A stretch of 64,000 nucleotides of DNA, from positions 186,001 through 250,000 of the forward strand of contig NCGJ01000001.1 in NCBI GenBank assembly GCA_002281555.1, written 5' to 3'. The translations under genes and the position numbers were made by a program. Of this stretch, positions 1 to 9,262 are shown piece after piece (the first letter of the stretch is position 1; the number at the start of each line of letters is the position of its first letter). The notes below the pieces were generated by a model. The model ran no database searches. It was not told the origin of the DNA and worked only from the letters and a program-made list of their open reading frames with translations. The DNA is from Hydrogenophilales bacterium 28-61-23 (GTDB lineage: Bacteria; Pseudomonadota; Gammaproteobacteria; Burkholderiales; Thiobacillaceae).

Positions 1-261
1 GGATAACGGGTCAGTCAGATCCGGATCGGCGACCCGGCCGAACATGGCTTCCAGCGGCAGCGTGGCGCGGTCGCACATGGCGAGAAACAAATCGGCCTTG
101 TTTTCGAAATGCCAATAAATCGCGCCCCGCGTCACCCCCGCCGCGCTGGCGATGTCGGACAGTGAAGTGCGTGTGACACCCTTTTCTCTGAACACGATCT
201 CCGCCGTATCCAGCAGGTGTGTGCGGGTTTCCTGAGCTGCTTCTTTTGTGCGTCTGGCCAT
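1..261 (-). CDS. acrR: AcrR-type TetR-family repressor (N-terminal 87 residues; gene runs off the window)
   Basis: This is the N-terminal DNA-binding half of a TetR-family repressor. The visible part starts [20 protein letters not shown] and carries the family helix-turn-helix at about residues 31-52, including [13 protein letters not shown], which closely resembles E. coli AcrR. The ligand-binding C-terminal half is beyond base 1. The gene diverges from the RND efflux operon that begins at 431, with an AcrR-box-like palindrome at 333-356 between them. This is the usual arrangement for a local, drug-responsive repressor of an acrAB-type pump. The role is inferred from sequence similarity and layout. 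Confidence 0.88.
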   Translation of the reverse strand, partial: MARRTKEAAQETRTHLLDTAEIVFREKGVTRTSLSDIASAAGVTRGAIYWHFENKADLFLAMCDRATLPLEAMFGRVADPDLTDPLS

Positions 262-330
262 AGCGAAATATTCAAATCTTTGGGAACTTAGCCGGAGTGT
301 TTTCAGTGTAATACCCATGTTCGACGCGAG

Positions 331-358
331 TTTACATACATTCTCGTATGTATATAAA
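331..358 (+). promoter_or_regulatory. Efflux operon promoter overlapping an AcrR-like operator
   Basis: An imperfect palindrome lies at 333-356: TACATACATT, then CTCG, then TATGTATATA. It resembles the known E. coli acrAB operator, which has TACATACATT on the left and AATGTATGTA on the right. It is overlapped by a plausible sigma-70 promoter reading right, with TTTACA at 331-336, a 16-bp spacer and TATAAA at 353-358. Repressor bound here would block polymerase on both the pump operon and probably the repressor gene itself. The palindrome is read directly; its binding protein is inferred. Confidence 0.7.
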
Positions 359-430
359 ATCGCCGTGCTTTTCGGCTTACCCCGGCCGAACCAGTCTCGC
401 CAGTCAAAGCCCACCTCGCCAGGAGCTATC

Positions 431-1609
431 GTGAATTCCGCCCCCCATGCCGCATTTGTCCGCACGCCCGTTCTCGCACTTGTGATGGTCGCTCTTTTTT
501 CCCTATCCGCCTGCAAGCCGCAATCCGGCCCGACCGGCGATGGCAAACCCGGTGGCAAACCCAGCGCGCCCGGTGGCGGTATGCCGCCGCCTGAAGTCGA
601 TGTGATCAATGTGGCGCCGCGCAATGTGCCACGCACGCTGGAGGCACCAGGACGTTTACAAGCGGTGCGCACGGCAGAGGTCAGGGCGCGTGTCGAGGGT
701 GTGCTGGAACGGCGCGGTTACACCGAAGGCAGCGAAGTCAAGGCGGGACAGGCTTTGTTTCACATCGATGCACGCAGTCTGGCGGCCAATGTGGAAGCGG
801 CGAAAGCAAGTCTGGCGCGGACTCAGGCGCAGAAACTGATCGCCGGCCAGAATCTGGAGCGCATGCAGGCGCTGGTGGCCGGCAACGCGATCAGCAAACA
901 GGAATTCGATCAAGCCATGGCCGCCAAAGCACAGGCCAATGCCGATGTGGCGGCGGCGCAAGCGGCGCTGTCGAAAGCCGAAATCGATCTGGCCTATGCC
1001 ACGGTGACCGCGCCTATTTCCGGCCGCATCGGCCGCGCGCTGGTCACGGAAGGCGCGCTGGTTGGCAAAGGCGAGGCGACGCCGCTGGCCAGCATCGAGC
1101 AATACGATCCGATCTGGGTCAATTTCTCCCAGTCCAGCGCGGATTTCCTCAATCTGCGCGAAGCAATGCGTAGCGGTAAATCGAAGGCCAGCCAGGCGCC
1201 GGTCAAGCTGGTGCTGGAAAACGGTCGTGAATACCCGCTGCCGGGCAAGCTGCTGTTCAACGATCTGGCGGTCGATCCGGCCACCGGTTCGGTCGGATTG
1301 CGGGCCGAATTTCCGAACCCGGATCGCATCCTGCTGCCCGGCCAGTTCGTCACCGTGCGCCTGCCGGTGGCGCTGGCCGAAAACGTCATCGTCGTGCCGC
1401 AGCGGGCGGTACAGGTTTCGCCACAAGGCCAGGCGGTGCTGCTGGTCGGCAAGGACGGCATGGTGATGCCACAGCCGGTGAAGACCGGCGGCCTGTCCGG
1501 GCCGGACTGGATCATCGCCGAGGGTTTGCGCGGCGGCGAGCAGGTCATTGTCAACGGCGTGCAGAAGGCGCGACCGGGAACCCCCGTCAAACCTGTCTTG
1601 CTCAAGTAG
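431..1609 (+). CDS. acrA: RND efflux periplasmic adaptor lipoprotein (AcrA/MexA family)
   Basis: This is the membrane-fusion (adaptor) subunit of a tripartite RND drug pump, linking the inner-membrane transporter to the outer-membrane channel. I chose the GTG at 431 because AGGAG sits at 421-425 and the resulting N-terminus is a clean lipoprotein signal with lipobox LSAC (Cys28). The protein is then 392 residues, normal for AcrA/MexA. After a Pro/Gly-rich linker come the lipoyl half-motifs, an alpha-helical hairpin rich in Ala/Gln/Lys, and beta-barrel and membrane-proximal domains. An open frame extends upstream to 248, but it would bury the signal peptide. The transporter gene starts 9 bases after the stop. 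Confidence 0.93.
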   Translation: MNSAPHAAFVRTPVLALVMVALFSLSACKPQSGPTGDGKPGGKPSAPGGGMPPPEVDVINVAPRNVPRTLEAPGRLQAVRTAEVRARVEGVLERRGYTEGSEVKAGQALFHIDARSLAANVEAAKASLARTQAQKLIAGQNLERMQALVAGNAISKQEFDQAMAAKAQANADVAAAQAALSKAEIDLAYATVTAPISGRIGRALVTEGALVGKGEATPLASIEQYDPIWVNFSQSSADFLNLREAMRSGKSKASQAPVKLVLENGREYPLPGKLLFNDLAVDPATGSVGLRAEFPNPDRILLPGQFVTVRLPVALAENVIVVPQRAVQVSPQGQAVLLVGKDGMVMPQPVKTGGLSGPDWIIAEGLRGGEQVIVNGVQKARPGTPVKPVLLK

Positions 1610-1618
1610 GAGCGCGCC

Positions 1619-4600
1619 ATGCTGCCCCGTTTTTTCATCGACCGGCCCATCTTCGCCTGGGTCATCGCGCTCGCAATTCTGCTCGCCGGCGTACTGGCGC
1701 TGCCCAAGTTGCCGATTGCCCAATATCCGGACGTCGCGCCGCCGGCGCTGGCCATCACCGCCGTCTACCCCGGCGCCAGCGCTCAGGTGGTGGAAGATTC
1801 GGTCACCACGCTGATCGAACAGGAAATGAACGGTCTGGAGCATCTGCTCTATCTGGAATCGAACAGCGATGCCTCCGGCGTGCTGACGCTGACGCTGACC
1901 TTCGCGTCCGGCACCAATCTGGATATCGCCTCGGTCGAGGCGCAGAACCGCATCAAGCGGGTTGAAGCGCGGCTGCCGGAAGAAGTGCGCCGCCAGGGCA
2001 TCACAGTGGCGAAGGCGCGGCGTAATTTCCTGATGTTCCTGACCGTTTTTTCGCCCGATCAAAGCCGTAACGCCATCGATCTGGGCAGCTACACGGCGGC
2101 CAACGTGCTGGAAAACCTGCGCCGGGTGCCGGGTGTCGGTGAAGCGACGCTGTTCGGCACCGAATACGCCATGCGCATCTGGCTGGACCCGCTCAAGCTG
2201 GCCAGCTTCAACATGACGCCGGGCGAGGCGCTGAAAGCGGTGCAGGCGCAGAACGTGCAGCTCGCCACCGGCGAACTCGGCCAGTTGCCGGCCGCGCGCG
2301 GTCAGGAATTCGCCGCCACGGTGATCACACGCGGCCGGCTGTCGACGCCGGAAGCATTCGGCAACATCCTGCTGCGCACCGATACGACCGGCGCCGCGGT
2401 ACGACTGAAGGACGTCGCGCGAGTCGAATTGGGCGCGCAGGATTACAGTATTCAGGCCCGCTTGAACGGCCGTCCGACCGCCGCCGTCGGCATCAAGCTG
2501 GCGCCGGATGGCAACGCGCTGGAAACCGCGGCCGCCGTGAAAGCGCGCATGGCCGAACTGGCCAAGCACTTCCCGAAGGGCGTCAGTTGGGATGTGCCTT
2601 ACGACACCTCGCGTTTTGTCGAGATTTCCATCCGCGAGGTGGTGAAAACCCTGGCCGAAGCCTTCTTCCTGGTCTTCCTGGTGATGTGGCTGTTCCTGCA
2701 GAACCTGCGCGCGGCCATCATCCCGACGCTGGTGGTGCCGATCTCGTTGGTCGGCACGCTGGTCGGCCTGTATCTGCTCGGCTATTCGGTCAACGTGCTG
2801 TCGCTGTTCGCCATGGTGCTGGCCATCGGCCTGGTCGTCGATGACGCCATCGTGGTGGTGGAAAACGTCGAACGCATCATGACCCAGGAAGGCCTGCCCG
2901 CGCGCGAGGCGACGTCGAAAGCGATGGGCCAGATTTTCGGTGCGATTGTCGGTATTACGGTCGTGCTGTCGGCGGTGTTCATTCCGATGGCGTTCTTCAG
3001 CGGCTCGGTCGGCGCGATCTACCGGCAGTTCGCGGTGACGCTGGTGATGACCATGATGTTCTCGGCCTTGCTCGCCATCAGCCTGACGCCGGCGCTGTGC
3101 GCGACGCTGTTCAAGGGCATGTCGACCGAACAGATGGAGCATCACACCGGTTTCTTCGGCTGGTTCACCCGCTTCTTCAACGGCGCGACCAACGGTTACA
3201 TGCGCGGCGCGACCGGCATGGTCAAGCGGCCTGCGCGCGCGCTGGCCTTGTTCCTCGCCATCGTTGGCGCGGCCGTGGTGTTGATGCTGAAACTGCCGAC
3301 CGGATTTCTGCCCGATGAAGACCAGGGCTATCTGATCAGCATCGTGCAATTGCCGTCCGGCGCGACGCAGGAACGCACCGTCGAAGTGCTGTCCGGCATG
3401 GAGAAGTACTACATGAAGCAGCCGGAAGTGGCGAAGGTGGTCGGCGTCGCCGGCTTCTCCTTCTTCGGCAAGGGCCAGGACGCGGCGATCGCCTTTGTCC
3501 GGCTCAAGGATTGGGATGAACGCACCGGCCCGAACGACCATGCGCTCAAGGTGGTGCAGCGCGCGAACATGGCGCTGTTCAGCGTCAAACAGGCGATGAT
3601 CTTCGCGCTCAACCCGCCGCCGATTCCGGAGCTGGCGGCGGTTGGAGGTTTCGATTTCCGCCTGCAGGATCGCGCCAGCCTGGGTCGTGAAAAACTGCTG
3701 GAAGCGCGCAACATGATGCTCGGCATGGCGTCGCAAGACCCGCGCCTGATCGGGGTGCGCCCGGAAGGCAAGGAGCCGGCGACGCAGTTGCTGCTGGATA
3801 TCGACCGCGTGCGCGCCAGCAGCCTGGGCATCGACCTGGCCGAACTCAACCAGACCCTGGCGGTGGCGCTCGGCTCGGCTTACGTCAACGACTTCATCCG
3901 CGAGGGGCGGGTGTTGCGCGTGGTCATGCAGCTCGACGCCAATGCCCGCGCCACGCCGGAAGGCTTGCTGAGTTTGCGCGTGCGTTCGTCCAAGGGAGGC
4001 ATGATTCCGCTGTCCGAAATCGCCACGCCGCTCTGGGTGGTGGGGTCGCCCAAGCTGGATCGCTACAACGGCGTGCCGGCCATGAAGATCGCCGGCTCGC
4101 CCGCGCCCGGCCGCAGCACCGGCGAGGCGATGGAGGCGATGCAGGAAATCGCCGCCAAACTGCCGCCCGGCATCGGCTACGAATGGTCCGGCACGTCGTA
4201 TGAGGAACGTCTGTCCGGCTCGCAAGCGCCGGTGTTGTTCGCGCTCTCGATCATCGTCGTGTTCATGTGCCTGGCCGCGCTGTATGAATCGTGGAGCGTG
4301 CCGCTGGCGGTGTTGCTGATCGTGCCGATGGGCGTGTTCGGCGCGGTGCTGGCGGTGACCCTGCGCGAACTGCCGAACGATGTTTACTTCAAGGTCGGCC
4401 TGATCGCCATCATCGGCCTGTCGGCCAAGAACGCCATTCTGATCGTCGAGTTCGCCCGGCAACTGGAAGCACGCGGCAAATCGACGCGGGATGCGGTGCT
4501 GGAAGCCTGCAAGCTGCGCTTCCGGCCGATCATCATGACTTCGATCGCGTTCATTTTCGGCGTGCTGCCGCTGGCCATTTCAACCGGCGCCGGCGCGGCC

Positions 4601-4759
4601 AGCCGGCAGGCCATCGGCACCGGCGTCATGGGCGGCATGATTGCCGCCACAGTGCTGGCCGTGTTCATCGTGCCGGTGCTCTACCTGATCGTGCGTCGAA
4701 TATTCCCCGGCCCGATTCACTATCACGGTGCCGCCATGAAGGGAGACGATCATGCGTAA
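1619..4759 (+). CDS. acrB: RND efflux inner-membrane transporter (AcrB/MexB, HAE1 family)
   Basis: This is a proton-driven drug exporter of 1046 residues, the usual length for AcrB/MexB. It has the N-terminal FFIDRPIFAWV signature, two large periplasmic loops and twelve expected transmembrane helices. The proton-relay aspartate pair lies in TM4 (Asp408-Asp409 in GLVVDDAIVVVENV). The second-half signature GLSAKNAILIVEFA is also present. Its ribosome-binding site (TAGGAG) overlaps the adaptor stop codon. Its 3' end overlaps the start of the outer-membrane gene by 8 bases, so the three genes are translationally linked. The substrate range cannot be read from sequence. Confidence 0.96.
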   Translation: MLPRFFIDRPIFAWVIALAILLAGVLALPKLPIAQYPDVAPPALAITAVYPGASAQVVEDSVTTLIEQEMNGLEHLLYLESNSDASGVLTLTLTFASGTNLDIASVEAQNRIKRVEARLPEEVRRQGITVAKARRNFLMFLTVFSPDQSRNAIDLGSYTAANVLENLRRVPGVGEATLFGTEYAMRIWLDPLKLASFNMTPGEALKAVQAQNVQLATGELGQLPAARGQEFAATVITRGRLSTPEAFGNILLRTDTTGAAVRLKDVARVELGAQDYSIQARLNGRPTAAVGIKLAPDGNALETAAAVKARMAELAKHFPKGVSWDVPYDTSRFVEISIREVVKTLAEAFFLVFLVMWLFLQNLRAAIIPTLVVPISLVGTLVGLYLLGYSVNVLSLFAMVLAIGLVVDDAIVVVENVERIMTQEGLPAREATSKAMGQIFGAIVGITVVLSAVFIPMAFFSGSVGAIYRQFAVTLVMTMMFSALLAISLTPALCATLFKGMSTEQMEHHTGFFGWFTRFFNGATNGYMRGATGMVKRPARALALFLAIVGAAVVLMLKLPTGFLPDEDQGYLISIVQLPSGATQERTVEVLSGMEKYYMKQPEVAKVVGVAGFSFFGKGQDAAIAFVRLKDWDERTGPNDHALKVVQRANMALFSVKQAMIFALNPPPIPELAAVGGFDFRLQDRASLGREKLLEARNMMLGMASQDPRLIGVRPEGKEPATQLLLDIDRVRASSLGIDLAELNQTLAVALGSAYVNDFIREGRVLRVVMQLDANARATPEGLLSLRVRSSKGGMIPLSEIATPLWVVGSPKLDRYNGVPAMKIAGSPAPGRSTGEAMEAMQEIAAKLPPGIGYEWSGTSYEERLSGSQAPVLFALSIIVVFMCLAALYESWSVPLAVLLIVPMGVFGAVLAVTLRELPNDVYFKVGLIAIIGLSAKNAILIVEFARQLEARGKSTRDAVLEACKLRFRPIIMTSIAFIFGVLPLAISTGAGAASRQAIGTGVMGGMIAATVLAVFIVPVLYLIVRRIFPGPIHYHGAAMKGDDHA

Positions 4760-6200
4760 GACTCTGATTATTCTGGCCGCGTTGACCGGGTTGACCTTAT
4801 CCGGTTGCGTGACCATGCCTTCGATGAAGCAGATAAAGCCCGATCTGCCCGCCGCATGGCGGGATGAGGCGGGCCAGGAACTGGGCCAACCCATGCCCCC
4901 CGTCGCCAGCGACTGGTGGAAGGCCTACAACGATCCCATGCTGAATCAATTGATAGGCGAGGCGCTGGAGCATAACCGCGACTTGAAGCTGGCCGCCGCG
5001 CGCATCGAGGAAATGCGCGCCAACCTGGGTCTGGCCGACGCCGACCGCTATCCGAGCTTGCAGGTTGCCGCAGACGCGGGCCGCTCCCGCGTCTCCAGCA
5101 AGGGCAGCATGCCGGTGACCACGCCGACAAACAATAAATTCAAGCTCAATTTGCTGGCCGCCTGGGAATTGGATATCTGGGGCCGCTATCGCGAAGCCAG
5201 CAAGGCCGCGCGCGCCGAACTGCTGGCCACCGAATATGGCCGCGCGGCGGTTCATTCCAGCCTGATCGGCGCGGTAGTCCAGAATTATTTCGCGCTGACC
5301 GCGCTCGATGCCAACATCAAACTGGCGCAAGACACGCTCGTCAACCGAAAAGAAGCGGTGGCGCTGCAGCGGGTGCGTTTTGAGGGCGGGGTCGCTTCCG
5401 AGTTGGTATTGCGCCAGGCCGAGGCGGAACGGGCCAGTGTCGAAATCAACCTGGCCCAGCTTGCCCGGCAGATTCGTCAGCAGGAATTGGCCCTGGCCGT
5501 GTTGCTCGGTCGAGAACCGCGCGCCATCATGCAGACATCGACCGGGCGAGGCGCAAGCCTCGACACAATTGCCCTGCCCCCGGCCGTGCCGGCCGGACTA
5601 CCGTCCGATTTGCTGTTGCGCCGTCCCGACTTGCGCCAGGCCGAACAAAAACTGCTGAGCGCGCAGGCACGCATTCGCGAAGCCGGAGCGGCCATCTATC
5701 CAAATCTGGCGCTGACCGCCAACCTGGGCACGGAAAGCAAAGCGCTCAGCGACCTGTTCTCCGGTCCGGCCGGCATCTGGGGTATTGGCGTCGGCTTAAG
5801 CCAGACCTTGTTCAACGCGGGCCGAACCGAGGCTGCGGTCAAGGCCGCCGGCGCGCGTCAGGATCAAGCGCTGATCGCCTATGAACAAGCCTTGCAAGCC
5901 GCATTCAAGGAAGTCCTCGACGCGCTGGTTGTGCATCGAGAGGCGCGGGAAACGGGCAGCGCCGAAGCGGGCCGGATCGTCGCGTTGAGACGCGCGGCGG
6001 AACTCGCGGACCTGCGCTACCGATCCGGCGTCTCGAATTACCTGGAAGCACTGGATGCAAACCGCGCTTTGTTGCAGGCGGAACAAGGTGGCATCGAGGC
6101 TCGGCGCGCTCAGCTTGCGGCGACGGCGGATCTGTTCAAAGCGCTCGGCGGCGGATGGGAGACGAAACTTGAAACGACCGACGCGAAACCCAAGGAGTGA
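4752..6200 (+). CDS. Outer-membrane efflux lipoprotein (OprM/CusC, NodT-type TolC family)
   Basis: This is the outer-membrane channel of the preceding RND pump. The 482-residue protein begins with a lipoprotein signal, lipobox LSGC (Cys19). The typical NodT/OprM start follows, with a P-A-A-W-R motif and DWWKAYNDPMLNQLI. Two outer-membrane efflux repeats follow, including the LLLRRPDLRQAE signature and the RYRSGVSNYLEALDANRALL segment near the C-terminus. The ATG lies within the last codons of the transporter gene (overlap 4752-4759), so the three subunits are probably made from one mRNA in stoichiometric amounts. Confidence 0.94.
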   Translation: MRKTLIILAALTGLTLSGCVTMPSMKQIKPDLPAAWRDEAGQELGQPMPPVASDWWKAYNDPMLNQLIGEALEHNRDLKLAAARIEEMRANLGLADADRYPSLQVAADAGRSRVSSKGSMPVTTPTNNKFKLNLLAAWELDIWGRYREASKAARAELLATEYGRAAVHSSLIGAVVQNYFALTALDANIKLAQDTLVNRKEAVALQRVRFEGGVASELVLRQAEAERASVEINLAQLARQIRQQELALAVLLGREPRAIMQTSTGRGASLDTIALPPAVPAGLPSDLLLRRPDLRQAEQKLLSAQARIREAGAAIYPNLALTANLGTESKALSDLFSGPAGIWGIGVGLSQTLFNAGRTEAAVKAAGARQDQALIAYEQALQAAFKEVLDALVVHREARETGSAEAGRIVALRRAAELADLRYRSGVSNYLEALDANRALLQAEQGGIEARRAQLAATADLFKALGGGWETKLETTDAKPKE

Positions 6201-6226
6201 AAACGCGGTTCGAGCCAGCCGGGATG

Positions 6227-6958
6227 CTAATCGGCCACCAGTTCAGCCTCGCCTTGCGCAAAGCGGTCGGTCAGCCGGGCTCGCGTCAATGTCATTGCAT
6301 CCAAGCCCTGTTCATTGCCGAACAAATACATGCCTCCAGCCGGGCTGATCCAGTTCAAAAACATAATCCGCGCCTGATTGCGCTGGCAAAAACGAACCCG
6401 ATCTCCGATTTTCAAGTCGGGCAACGGTAAACGCATGTCCGTGCCGCGCGGCAGCTCGAATTCCACAGGCTCTTTTTTCGGCGGCGTCAATACAGCCAGA
6501 TCGACGACTTCCTCCGCTTCGGCAAGGCGCGTTATGGCGGTTTCCCGCTCATTCCGACAGCGCAAACCCGCCCGCGCTACAGCCGCATGCATCATGGCCA
6601 GACGTTCAAACAGCCTGTCTCGCTCGACAAAAGGCATCGATAGCGCGGCACACCCCTCCTGCAGACGCGCAAGCAATGTCGGCAACATGCGTAACATTTT
6701 CTCGGTCTCGTCGCGGGAGGTCTTGGGCGCCAAGCTCCACAAAAGCGCATTCACGGTATCCCAGCCGGCCAACCAATCCGCATGCTGATTGCCTTTTGCC
6801 ATATAGATGCCGGTCAATAATCGAGCCCAATGATGGAGCAGGAATCCGAGAATTTCCTCCGGCGCGTCATGCTCAAGCAAATGGCGGTCCATCTCGGTCT
6901 GAATCCGATGCAATACGGATTGCTCATTGGCTTGTTTGCTGGCGATCGGTGTAGTCAT
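6227..6958 (-). CDS. DUF1631-like protein, C-terminal-type short form
   Basis: This 243-residue soluble protein has no signal peptide. Its residues 1-110 (ILGFLLHHWARLL, then WDTVNALLWSLAPK and MLRMLPTLLARLQEG) resemble the C-terminal half of DUF1631 proteins, which are common in Betaproteobacteria and are usually about 700-800 residues long. The C-terminal 80 residues form a beta-rich region (GDRVRFCQRNQARIMFLNWI) also seen at the end of that family. The much larger N-terminal portion is absent and no remnant was seen upstream, so this is either a genuine short paralogue or a truncated copy. It converges with the efflux operon, leaving 26 bases. Function is unknown. Confidence 0.7.
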   Translation of the reverse strand: MTTPIASKQANEQSVLHRIQTEMDRHLLEHDAPEEILGFLLHHWARLLTGIYMAKGNQHADWLAGWDTVNALLWSLAPKTSRDETEKMLRMLPTLLARLQEGCAALSMPFVERDRLFERLAMMHAAVARAGLRCRNERETAITRLAEAEEVVDLAVLTPPKKEPVEFELPRGTDMRLPLPDLKIGDRVRFCQRNQARIMFLNWISPAGGMYLFGNEQGLDAMTLTRARLTDRFAQGEAELVAD

Positions 6959-7086
6959 GGCTTGGTCTCATGGTTCAAGCCGGATATCGGCATACCGCCT
7001 TCTATCTTTAGCCTCAAGTTCTTGGCACTTTCTGCCGATAGGCAATCCTGCTACCCTCTTGCGGCTTTTTCCGGGAGTCTCAAACA

Positions 7087-8370
7087 ATGAATTTCGCTCT
7101 AAATCTGAACAAAAAGCGCATTTTCCTGGCGCTTGCCACCTTGCCTTTTTTGGGTGTAGTCACGGCTTTTGGCATCGCCCCTGACACAACCGCCCAGAAC
7201 ATTACGCAAGAAACCGTGATAGAGGCGCTGGCCTTGCCTGAAGCGCAGCCCACCGACAGCGGTGCATTCGATTTCTGGCGCGAGGAGCGAATCAGCCGCG
7301 GAGAAACCCTGTCCAGCCTGCTACAAAAGCTGGGCATCAACACCGAGGATCAACAAGGGATCATTTCCGCCGCGCCTCATTCGAAAGCCATGGGCAACCT
7401 GCTTCCCGGCCGGAGCGTGCTAGCCCGGGTCAGCTCAAGCGGACGCCTGCTGCTGCTTCGCTATTTGGTATCAGATACCACTTTGGTCAGCATCAATCGG
7501 ATCAACAATCGATTTGAAGTCGCGGAACAGACCATTCAGCCGGAAATGCGCCCGGTAATGCGCTCCGGCTCCATTCAAGGCTCATTATTCGGCGCGACGG
7601 ATGCCGCCGATGTGCCGGACAAAATCGCCTCGGAGATGGCGGAGGCGTTCTCGGGCGACATCGACTTTCACAAAGATTTACGGAGTGGCGACCATTTCTC
7701 GGTCATCTATGAGGCGTTCTATTTCGATGGCCGGCTGGTCAAAACCGGCCGTTTGCTGGCGGCGGAGTTCGTCAATCAAGACAAGCCATATCAGGCAATT
7801 TACTTCAAGGACGCGCAAGGCCACGACGGTTATTACAATGCCGGAGGACTTAGCCTGAAACGCGCATTCCTCAAGTCACCCATGCCATTCGACCGGATTT
7901 CATCGGGTTTCAGCACAGCCCGGCTGCATCCCGTCCTGAATATCTGGCGTTCCCATAAAGGCGTCGACTATGCCGCACCCACTGGCACACCGGTGCGCGC
8001 GATCGCCGACTCAATTGTCAGTTTCGCCGGAAAACAAGGCGGCTATGGCAACCTGGTCGTGCTCAATCACCAGGCGCCCTACAGCACGGCATATGGCCAC
8101 CTTTCCCGTTTCGGCAATGGCCTCAAGCGAGGTGCGAAAGTCAAACAAGGCCAAGTGATTGGCTATGTCGGTGCAACCGGTTTAGCGAGCGGCCCGCATC
8201 TGCACTACGAATTTCGAGTCAATGGCGATCAACGGAATCCGCTCGCAATGAAATTACCGACGGCATACCCCTTGGACAATCGTAGCAAGGCGGCATTTTC
8301 CACTCATGCGCAACCGCTCACCGCGCGGTTAACCCTCTTGCGCGACACGAATTTATCCAGACTGGATTAG
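7087..8370 (+). CDS. mepM: M23-family murein DD-endopeptidase (MepM-like)
   Basis: This is a zinc metallopeptidase expected to cut peptidoglycan cross-links in the periplasm. The 427-residue protein has an N-terminal membrane anchor (about residues 11-30), a LysM/OapA-like region with SRGETLSSLLQKLGI near 75-90, a linker domain, and a C-terminal M23 (LytM) domain. The zinc ligands are visible as His290 and Asp294 (SHKGVDYA) and His373 in HLHYEFRVNG, with His371 beside it, so it is predicted to be active rather than an EnvC/NlpD-like activator. A GGGAG ribosome-binding site precedes the ATG. It diverges from the DUF1631-like gene. Confidence 0.92.
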   Translation: MNFALNLNKKRIFLALATLPFLGVVTAFGIAPDTTAQNITQETVIEALALPEAQPTDSGAFDFWREERISRGETLSSLLQKLGINTEDQQGIISAAPHSKAMGNLLPGRSVLARVSSSGRLLLLRYLVSDTTLVSINRINNRFEVAEQTIQPEMRPVMRSGSIQGSLFGATDAADVPDKIASEMAEAFSGDIDFHKDLRSGDHFSVIYEAFYFDGRLVKTGRLLAAEFVNQDKPYQAIYFKDAQGHDGYYNAGGLSLKRAFLKSPMPFDRISSGFSTARLHPVLNIWRSHKGVDYAAPTGTPVRAIADSIVSFAGKQGGYGNLVVLNHQAPYSTAYGHLSRFGNGLKRGAKVKQGQVIGYVGATGLASGPHLHYEFRVNGDQRNPLAMKLPTAYPLDNRSKAAFSTHAQPLTARLTLLRDTNLSRLD

Positions 8371-8417
8371 TCGCTCCGACTGACCGCGGCCATCGACTTT
8401 GTTGCCGATGCTCAGCC

Positions 8418-9167
8418 TCAAAGGCTGCAGAATGTGAGTTCGAAATCAACGTCCTGATCGCAAGGCCGCGGCTTCTGGGAGGTTTCCGGCGTCAGAAACC
8501 GGATATTGAGTGCATATTTGTTGGCGCTGACTTCTGGAGCGCAGGGCGCATCAAGAGCAACGCGCAACAGATGCGCCGTACGCCCCCCCAGCATAAGCTG
8601 GAACGAACCCTGAAGCGCGGCATGCCGACTCAAATGGCCGCTTTCTCTCAAAATACGCAGGATGACATCGACCGCGCTTTTTAGTGGCAGCAATGGGTTG
8701 AGCCACTCCATCAAATCGGCATGTCTGCGTACTGCTGACTGGTTAAGCCAGAAGTGATACACCGGCAAATCAAAGCTACAAGCACCGCCGGGAATAACCG
8801 CCCGCCCTTTGATACCGGCAAGCCATTCATTGTCTCGGACATGCTGACCGATTTTTCCGGTCATGGCATGAACGTCTGTCAAAGCCGCGGAGATACGAGC
8901 GAGTATTTCATTTAGCCGGGTTGAATCGACAGCGGGGTTGGCGCGCAAGCCTTCCAGTGTGTTTTTTTGTCGATCCAACTCCTGGATCAGCTCGCTCTTC
9001 ATTTCCGATCGCGTCGTTACATCGACAATTTCGAAAATCCCCAGCAACGCTGCGTGATGTGAACGAGCGTCCTCAGCCCGGGCAAAAAAACTTGCCTTTT
9101 CAAATAAATCTTCCAAGCGCAACCAGGTACGGATGCGCTCACTGAGGGGGAATTCGTAGACGGTCAC
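8418..9167 (-). CDS. zapD: Cell division protein ZapD
   Basis: ZapD (YacF, DUF1342) cross-links FtsZ protofilaments and stabilises the Z-ring. The 249-residue protein begins TVYEFPLSERIRTWLRLEDL, the family signature, followed by the helical region. It then has a beta-strand C-terminal domain with GGACSFDLPVYHFWL and LNPLLPLKSAVDVILRILR. The length matches the family. It is the last gene after pilB-pilC-pilD-coaE, 95 bases downstream of coaE, an order common in Beta- and Gammaproteobacteria. It converges with the M23 peptidase gene. Confidence 0.94.
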   Translation of the reverse strand: MTVYEFPLSERIRTWLRLEDLFEKASFFARAEDARSHHAALLGIFEIVDVTTRSEMKSELIQELDRQKNTLEGLRANPAVDSTRLNEILARISAALTDVHAMTGKIGQHVRDNEWLAGIKGRAVIPGGACSFDLPVYHFWLNQSAVRRHADLMEWLNPLLPLKSAVDVILRILRESGHLSRHAALQGSFQLMLGGRTAHLLRVALDAPCAPEVSANKYALNIRFLTPETSQKPRPCDQDVDFELTFCSL

Positions 9168-9262
9168 CGGCTAATCCGACGAGTTAGATGAGAAATTCAG
9201 CGCAAGATCTTGAATAAGAAGCAATTTTGCAGGATCACACCAGTTTAGTGCAACGAATTGTT

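Noticed and set aside
656-4462. A 1268-codon open frame antisense to the efflux genes
   Set aside because: It lies opposite a well-supported RND operon and its composition (His, Gln, Arg and Asp rich) is that of a GC-skewed shadow frame with no domain.
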